From NCBI RefSeq assembly GCF_039545795.1, contig NZ_CP154260.1:5895001-5959000 (forward strand): a DNA stretch of 64,000 nt, in the 5' to 3' direction. The notes beneath the pieces are model-generated. The model was not told the origin of the DNA. It saw only the letters and a program-made list of their open reading frames with translations, and made no database searches. How positions within the stretch are numbered: position 1 is the stretch's first letter; each line of letters opens with the position of its first letter. The position numbers and the translations under genes were made by a program. This document shows positions 60,067 to 64,000 of this stretch, piece by piece. Source of the DNA: Chitinophaga niabensis (GTDB taxonomy: Bacteria > Bacteroidota > Bacteroidia > Chitinophagales > Chitinophagaceae).

Positions 60067-61737
60067 TTATGGGGTGCCGGCCAATACCAGCGGGAGTTTC
60101 AGGGTATTTATCCTTCCTTGCATATTAAAAATCCGTACAAAGATAACATAGATTCCCGGCCTTACCACCTCCCCGGTATCCGAAAGTCCATCCCAGTTAA
60201 TATTTCCCCTGTTCCCCAACAGCTGATTCCTGGCCAGATGCCGCACAGCACGGCCTTCCGCATCAAATGCCATCACCTCTGCCACATATCCCGGAAGAGG
60301 AAGTTCCCATTGCAGTTGAGCAATGTCCTGGTACCCATCGTTATTAGGACTGAACACACCAGAAACAAGCCTGAACCCTTCAACAGCACTACCGGCAACC
60401 ATTTGCTGGGAATTTACATATCCTGGTGTGGCAAAACCAGCCGTGGCAGCAGCTGAATGCCAGTTTCCCGGATCCTGCGTATGCCCATCCGCCTGTACCC
60501 TTTCCAGCGAAATCCCCTTGGTACCGGGTAAAATGCTCAGATGCCAGGTACGTTTATAATGAAGTATGTCAATGATCCCTCCATCCCCCTCCATTAATAA
60601 GAGGGTGCCTTCATCATCCGGCAAAGTGGGCAAAGCAGGGATGGCCTGTAATTTACCCTTGCAGGAATAAGAACGGCACAGGGCCGGGAGGTCTGTTGAA
60701 AAAGCCAGGAATTCCCCCGGTAATAATAAGAAGGGGCCTTTTACCAGCAGCACGGGTTGTTTGATAGCACCATCCGGATGAAGTGAGGCAAAGTACAGGT
60801 TCTGTAGATCAATGGCTTTATTACTGCGGTTATAGATCTCCGCAAAATCAGCAGTTCCGGCGGGCGGATCAAATAATACTTCATTAATGATCAGGCCGAA
60901 GCTATCTGCCTTTTCTGGAAGTGCATATGCAACCGGCGCCGGTTGGGATATTTCGCGGTTATTGCAATCCGTAATGCGGTTGGTTTGCAGTGAATAGATC
61001 TGCCCTTTTTCCAATGGAGCGTTTAATTCAACAGATACTATATTATAATGTACCGCAATACTTTTAAAATGATCAAGGGCCCGCACGGCAGACAAACTAT
61101 CGATTATACCGGAAAAATGTAATTGCAGATGCAGCGGGTCAGTAACCGTTACCCTTAATAATTCCGGTAAAGGCGGTTCTTTAATAGTACCGGCCACAGC
61201 ATTATTCTTTCCAGGTGTACCTCCCAACGCAGCTGTGGAAGCTTTCCAGTTTTCGCTTCCTGCACAGGGCCACCGGGTATCTGTCATTTCCAGGCTCCAT
61301 CCGCCATTTTCTTTAATGCTGCCTGCATACCAGTCTTTATGATAATCCACTGTATGGATCAATCGCCCGCTTTTATCATAAAGGGATAATCGTTCGCCCT
61401 CGTTTCCCAGGGAAAGAAAACTACCGGTAGCAATGGCAGGAGAGAAAAAAGGAAGCGCTGTGCGGGAGCAGATCACCACCAGGCTATCCGGCTGCAAAAT
61501 AAACGCAGGGAGGGTAATGGCCTGGCTGCTATCTCTTAACACCCAGCCGCCCAGGTTCACCGCAACAGCAGAAACATTCTTTAATTCAATGAATTCGTAC
61601 TCCGGTAAACCCACTGTGGGAGAAGGATCTGCGAGGATTTCATGGATCAGCACATCATATCGTGCAGGAATGGGATCGGGCATAAAATAATATGCCGGGA
61701 ACACTGCCAGCAGCAGCGTACAAACAATGGCTTGCAT
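60067..61737 (-). CDS. Exported lamin tail domain (LTD) protein with gliding-type C-terminus
   Basis: 556 residues with a short signal segment (about 1-18). Two lamin-tail domains are visible: YEFIELKNVSAVAVNLGGWVLRD (about 40-150) and INEVLFDPPAGTADFAEIYNRSNKAIDLQNLYF (about 280-390). The C-terminal 95 residues contain GVFSPNNDGYQDIAQLQWELP and NINWDGLSDTGEVVRPGIYVIFVRI, the gliding-motility/FlgD-like C-terminal domain found on type IX-secreted or surface proteins. Probably a secreted cell-surface protein. The function of bacterial LTD proteins is largely unknown. Confidence 0.82.
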   Translation of the reverse strand: MQAIVCTLLLAVFPAYYFMPDPIPARYDVLIHEILADPSPTVGLPEYEFIELKNVSAVAVNLGGWVLRDSSQAITLPAFILQPDSLVVICSRTALPFFSPAIATGSFLSLGNEGERLSLYDKSGRLIHTVDYHKDWYAGSIKENGGWSLEMTDTRWPCAGSENWKASTAALGGTPGKNNAVAGTIKEPPLPELLRVTVTDPLHLQLHFSGIIDSLSAVRALDHFKSIAVHYNIVSVELNAPLEKGQIYSLQTNRITDCNNREISQPAPVAYALPEKADSFGLIINEVLFDPPAGTADFAEIYNRSNKAIDLQNLYFASLHPDGAIKQPVLLVKGPFLLLPGEFLAFSTDLPALCRSYSCKGKLQAIPALPTLPDDEGTLLLMEGDGGIIDILHYKRTWHLSILPGTKGISLERVQADGHTQDPGNWHSAAATAGFATPGYVNSQQMVAGSAVEGFRLVSGVFSPNNDGYQDIAQLQWELPLPGYVAEVMAFDAEGRAVRHLARNQLLGNRGNINWDGLSDTGEVVRPGIYVIFVRIFNMQGRINTLKLPLVLAGTP

Positions 61738-61800
61738 AATAGAAGAATTTAATGAGTCAACAAACTGATTGAATATAAGGAAAGTCTTGCTTTTCTGTAT

Positions 61801-61808
61801 TAATTTTG
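61801..61808 (+). promoter_or_regulatory. -7 box (TAATTTTG) of asd
   Basis: Perfect TAnnTTTG, 26 bp before the asd ATG at 61835. Confidence 0.5.
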
Positions 61809-61834
61809 TGCTCTCTTAAAAATTAATTTTAACA

Positions 61835-62824
61835 ATGAAAGTAGCCGTAGTAGGTGCAACCGGATTGGTAGGCACCAAAATGTTGCAAGTATTGGCGGAA
61901 AGGAATTTCCCCTTAACGGAATTGATACCCGTAGCTTCTGAGAGATCTGTTGGTAAGGAAGTGATGTATAAGGGTAAGCCGTACAAGGTTGTGACCGCAG
62001 ATACGGCTATTTCCATGAAACCGAACGTAGCCATTTTCTCTGCGGGCGGCAGCACCTCCCTGGAGTGGGCACCTAAATTTGCAGCAGCAGGCATCACCGT
62101 GATAGATAACTCTTCTGCATGGCGGATGGACCCTACCAAAAAACTGGTGGTACCGGAAGTGAATGCACATGCCTTAACACCGGAAGATAAGATCATTGCC
62201 AACCCTAACTGTTCTACCATTCAAATGGTATTGGTACTGGAACCTTTACATAAGAAGTATGGTATTCAACGCGTAGTGGTATCTACCTATCAATCTGTTA
62301 CAGGCACAGGTGTAAAAGCAGTAGATCAGTTAATGAACGAACGCAAAGGTATTGAAGGTCCTATGGCTTATCCTTACCAGATAGACCTCAACGTGATCCC
62401 GCAGATAGATGTGTTCCTGGAGAATGGTTATACAAAAGAAGAAATGAAAATGGTGAAAGAAACCACCAAGATCATGGGAGATGACAAAGTGAAGGTAACG
62501 GCTACAACTGTGCGTATCCCTGTAATGGGCGGCCATAGCGAAAGTGTGAACATTCAGTTTGAGAAAGATTTCGATCTGGCAGAAGTACGTAACATCTTAG
62601 CGGCAGCACCTGGTGTGATCGTTGTAGATGATCCGTCTAAAAGCCTGTACCCCATGCCAAAAGATGCGCATGATAAAGACGATGTATTTGTAGGACGTAT
62701 CCGCAGAGACGAAACACAGGATAACACGTTAAATCTTTGGATAGTTGCAGACAACTTAAGGAAGGGTGCAGCTACCAACGCGGTACAGATTGCAGAGTAC
62801 TTAGAAAAAAAGAACTGGTTATAA
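61835..62824 (+). CDS. asd: Aspartate-semialdehyde dehydrogenase
   Basis: 329 residues, full length. The N-terminal Rossmann motif VAVVGATGLVGTKML (GxxGxxG, NADPH), the catalytic cysteine in IIANPNCSTIQMVLVL (PNCST), YQSVTGTGVKAVDQL, and the substrate-binding RIPVMGGHSESVNIQF with the active His. It reduces aspartyl phosphate to aspartate semialdehyde for lysine, threonine, methionine and diaminopimelate synthesis. Single gene with its own promoter and terminator. Confidence 0.97.
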   Translation: MKVAVVGATGLVGTKMLQVLAERNFPLTELIPVASERSVGKEVMYKGKPYKVVTADTAISMKPNVAIFSAGGSTSLEWAPKFAAAGITVIDNSSAWRMDPTKKLVVPEVNAHALTPEDKIIANPNCSTIQMVLVLEPLHKKYGIQRVVVSTYQSVTGTGVKAVDQLMNERKGIEGPMAYPYQIDLNVIPQIDVFLENGYTKEEMKMVKETTKIMGDDKVKVTATTVRIPVMGGHSESVNIQFEKDFDLAEVRNILAAAPGVIVVDDPSKSLYPMPKDAHDKDDVFVGRIRRDETQDNTLNLWIVADNLRKGAATNAVQIAEYLEKKNWL

Positions 62825-62847
62825 AGAGTTTATAAAAAAATGTTTTT

Positions 62848-62885
62848 GAAGGGGTGATCTATGTTGCAACATAGTTCGCTCCTTC
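62848..62885 (+). terminator. Hairpin terminator of asd
   Basis: 16-bp arms (GAAGGGGTGATCTATG / CATAGTTCGCTCCTTC) with one mismatch and two G-T pairs, loop TTGCAA, followed by a T/C-rich stretch; 24 bp after the stop. Confidence 0.7.
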
Positions 62886-63301
62886 TTCGTTAACGATTAT
62901 TCTCTTGTTCTTCAATCACTTATCCCTATTGATTTTCCTCCGATTATTATAAATAATTATTTATGTCTTACATAAGATTATCATCCTTCTCTTATTCTCA
63001 ACGATTTATACAGTTGGCTATTTGGAATTTGATTTTTTTAATGTAAATTCACTTCCCCGTTAAATCACAACGTGGGTTATACGAAGATCTGTTTTATTTA
63101 GAGCAACTGAGAGAGTGCCTACTGGCCTGCGTTTTATCACATAAAACAAAACTGTAAAAAAGTAAGGGTAAAAACTACACAGAAGTAGTATTGATATGTG
63201 AAGGATATACGTCAACTTTGATATTACAATCCTATGCAAATAAATTCTTTATCGTTTTTTTCGATGACAACTAAACTATCAAACTAAACACCCTTATTCC
63301 T
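62886..63301. other. 416-bp AT-rich intergenic region
   Basis: No gene found. It probably contains the promoter of the orphan gene at 63302. I see no structured RNA or repeat family member in it. Confidence 0.5.
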
Positions 63302-63553
63302 ATGAAAACCAACACGAACCGTGAACTTTTGTTAATGCACAAGTTTACAGAAGAGTGGAGCACAAATTTTTCCTCACAGGTGTCTCGTATTATGAACATC
63401 GTTGATCAGAAAGATACACTCGATGGCATTATCCCTATCATTGAAGTAGCAAACGTTTATAACCAGCGCTTTGCACAAACAAGAGTAGACAAAGAAAATC
63501 TTTTGAAAAACCGTAAATCCCGCCCGTTTGAGTTTTTGATACACAAGAATTGA
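63302..63553 (+). CDS. Hypothetical 83-residue protein
   Basis: A short basic/polar protein: MKTNTNRELLLMHKFTEEW, then NFSSQVSRIMNIVDQKDTL and a C-terminal RVDKENLLKNRKSRPFEFLIHKN. It is preceded by a long leader and followed by no T-run. The context TTATTCCTATGAAAACC resembles the start sequence complementary to the repeat element RNAs. No family recognised; codon use is like its neighbours. Possibly a small regulator. Confidence 0.6.
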   Translation: MKTNTNRELLLMHKFTEEWSTNFSSQVSRIMNIVDQKDTLDGIIPIIEVANVYNQRFAQTRVDKENLLKNRKSRPFEFLIHKN

Positions 63554-63639
63554 TTTACTGTTACCATCCTGGCACCATGCAACTTTGCACAACGATTGAA
63601 TACGTTAGGCCGGTTAGCATTATGCATCAATGAAAAACC

Positions 63640-63668
63640 CTAGTTGCCGGAAGAATTCCGGTAACTAG
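63640..63668 (-). terminator. Terminator of the DUF2461 gene
   Basis: 13-bp hairpin CTAGTTGCCGGAA / TTCCGGTAACTAG (one G-T), three-base loop, followed on the minus strand by GGGTTTTTC; 20 bp past the leftward stop. Confidence 0.78.
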
Positions 63669-63688
63669 TAAAGTGAAGGGTAGTTTTC

Positions 63689-64000
63689 TTATTCGTCCTG
63701 AGCGCTATTGAGGAATTGAATGAATGGTTGCATCACAGCAAAGGTCCGCAGGATCTCACGCACTAAGGTAGGTTGCGTAGCTGCTTCATCCGTTACATTA
63801 TTGCTGACAATAAAGCTCTTCAATTTGATATAGGCAATAGCCGGATTATCTTCATGATACCCCTGTGGCGCTGTTTTAAGCGAATCCCCATTTACCTTGC
63901 CAAATACCCGGATGAACTCTTTTTGCCCCACTATGCGTTGAAAGTCGGCGAAGTTATAGTCGATCTCCTGTCTTATCTTTTTAATGATCGGCCCTTCTGG
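63689..64000 (-). CDS. DUF2461 protein, C-terminal part (5' end outside window)
   Basis: Reads open from the right edge to a stop at 63689, 103 residues in the window. The C-terminal half of the DUF2461 (TIGR02453) family is clear: IRQEIDYNFADFQRIV, FGKVNGDSLKTAPQGYHEDNPAIAYIKLKSF, and PTLVREILRTFAVMQPFIQFLN. The internal GTG (63931) is not the start; the frame continues beyond the edge. The function of this family is unknown. Confidence 0.85.
   Translation of the reverse strand, partial: PEGPIIKKIRQEIDYNFADFQRIVGQKEFIRVFGKVNGDSLKTAPQGYHEDNPAIAYIKLKSFIVSNNVTDEAATQPTLVREILRTFAVMQPFIQFLNSAQDE

Noticed and set aside
62861..62872. Palindrome ATGTTGCAACAT as a third Zur-like operator
   Set aside because: It has no 3-bp centre and is the tip of the asd terminator hairpin.
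63632..63652. ATGAAAAACCC at 63632 as another core copy
   Set aside because: Only ten bases match the core and the hairpin lies on the other side; it is explained by the terminator of the DUF2461 gene.

Overview
The window is ordinary chromosome from a Bacteroidota bacterium, most likely Chitinophagaceae (Chitinophaga-like). Supporting signs are the family-specific protein set (Alternative Complex III next to a caa3-type oxidase, DUF2400, DUF5606, DUF4197, DUF2911 and DUF6263 proteins, a TonB receptor with an N-terminal carboxypeptidase-like domain, a sphingolipid-type fatty acid hydroxylase), the lack of Shine-Dalgarno sequences, and many perfect TAnnTTTG -7 boxes. I found no tRNA, rRNA, CRISPR array, prophage or intact insertion sequence.

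Layout. 1-8.4 kb: a deoxyhypusine-synthase-like gene (cut by the left edge), small secreted proteins, an ACP phosphodiesterase, a cystathionine gamma-synthase-type enzyme and a short + strand run ending in a 111-residue protein, then an esterase-TPR protein. 8.5-21.6 kb: fatty acid hydroxylase, a serine hydrolase/polysaccharide deacetylase fusion, a fumarylacetoacetase-like/flavin reductase pair, DUF4197 plus universal stress protein, lysS, a DPP-IV peptidase, csaA and an aldo/keto reductase. 21.7-25 kb: leftward genes for a LON-domain protein, coaX, an outer membrane protein and lptC. 25-30.7 kb: two methyltransferases and two glycosyltransferases (surface glycan modification), meaB and a ClC channel. 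31-47.6 kb: a 16 kb leftward respiratory operon encoding ActA-F (quinol:electron acceptor oxidoreductase) followed by cytochrome oxidase subunits II, I, heme O synthase, III, III', IV, a SCO copper chaperone, a DUF420 protein and a small CxxC membrane protein. 48-57 kb: purN, an outer membrane protein and a probable zinc regulon. The regulon has a TonB receptor, a CobW-type GTPase and a MerC-like protein on the left, an ABC ATPase, a His-rich FtsX-type permease, a DUF3299-like lipoprotein, SCO and a Fur-family regulator on the right. The two arms are divergent around two copies of a TGCAACTTTGTTGC palindrome. 57-64 kb: oligoendopeptidase F, DUF5606, a lamin-tail-domain protein, asd, a small orphan gene and a DUF2461 protein cut by the right edge.

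The most unusual structure is a four-copy element in intergenic DNA (about 3.3-3.44, 19.55-19.72, 19.79-19.93 and 20.38-20.52 kb). Read on the minus strand, each copy has paired 9-bp direct repeats exactly 21 bp apart that resemble LytTR response-regulator sites. A -7-like box follows 33-34 bp later, then an invariant stretch (GGTTTTTCATAGGATATGG), then a hairpin with a constant TTCT loop and a covarying stem, usually ended by a T run. It looks like a family of about 60-nt small RNAs whose conserved part is the antisense of a gene start (CCATATCCTATGAAAAACC). A matching start of a decayed small gene lies at 17.11 kb. This is inference from sequence only and is set out in the findings.
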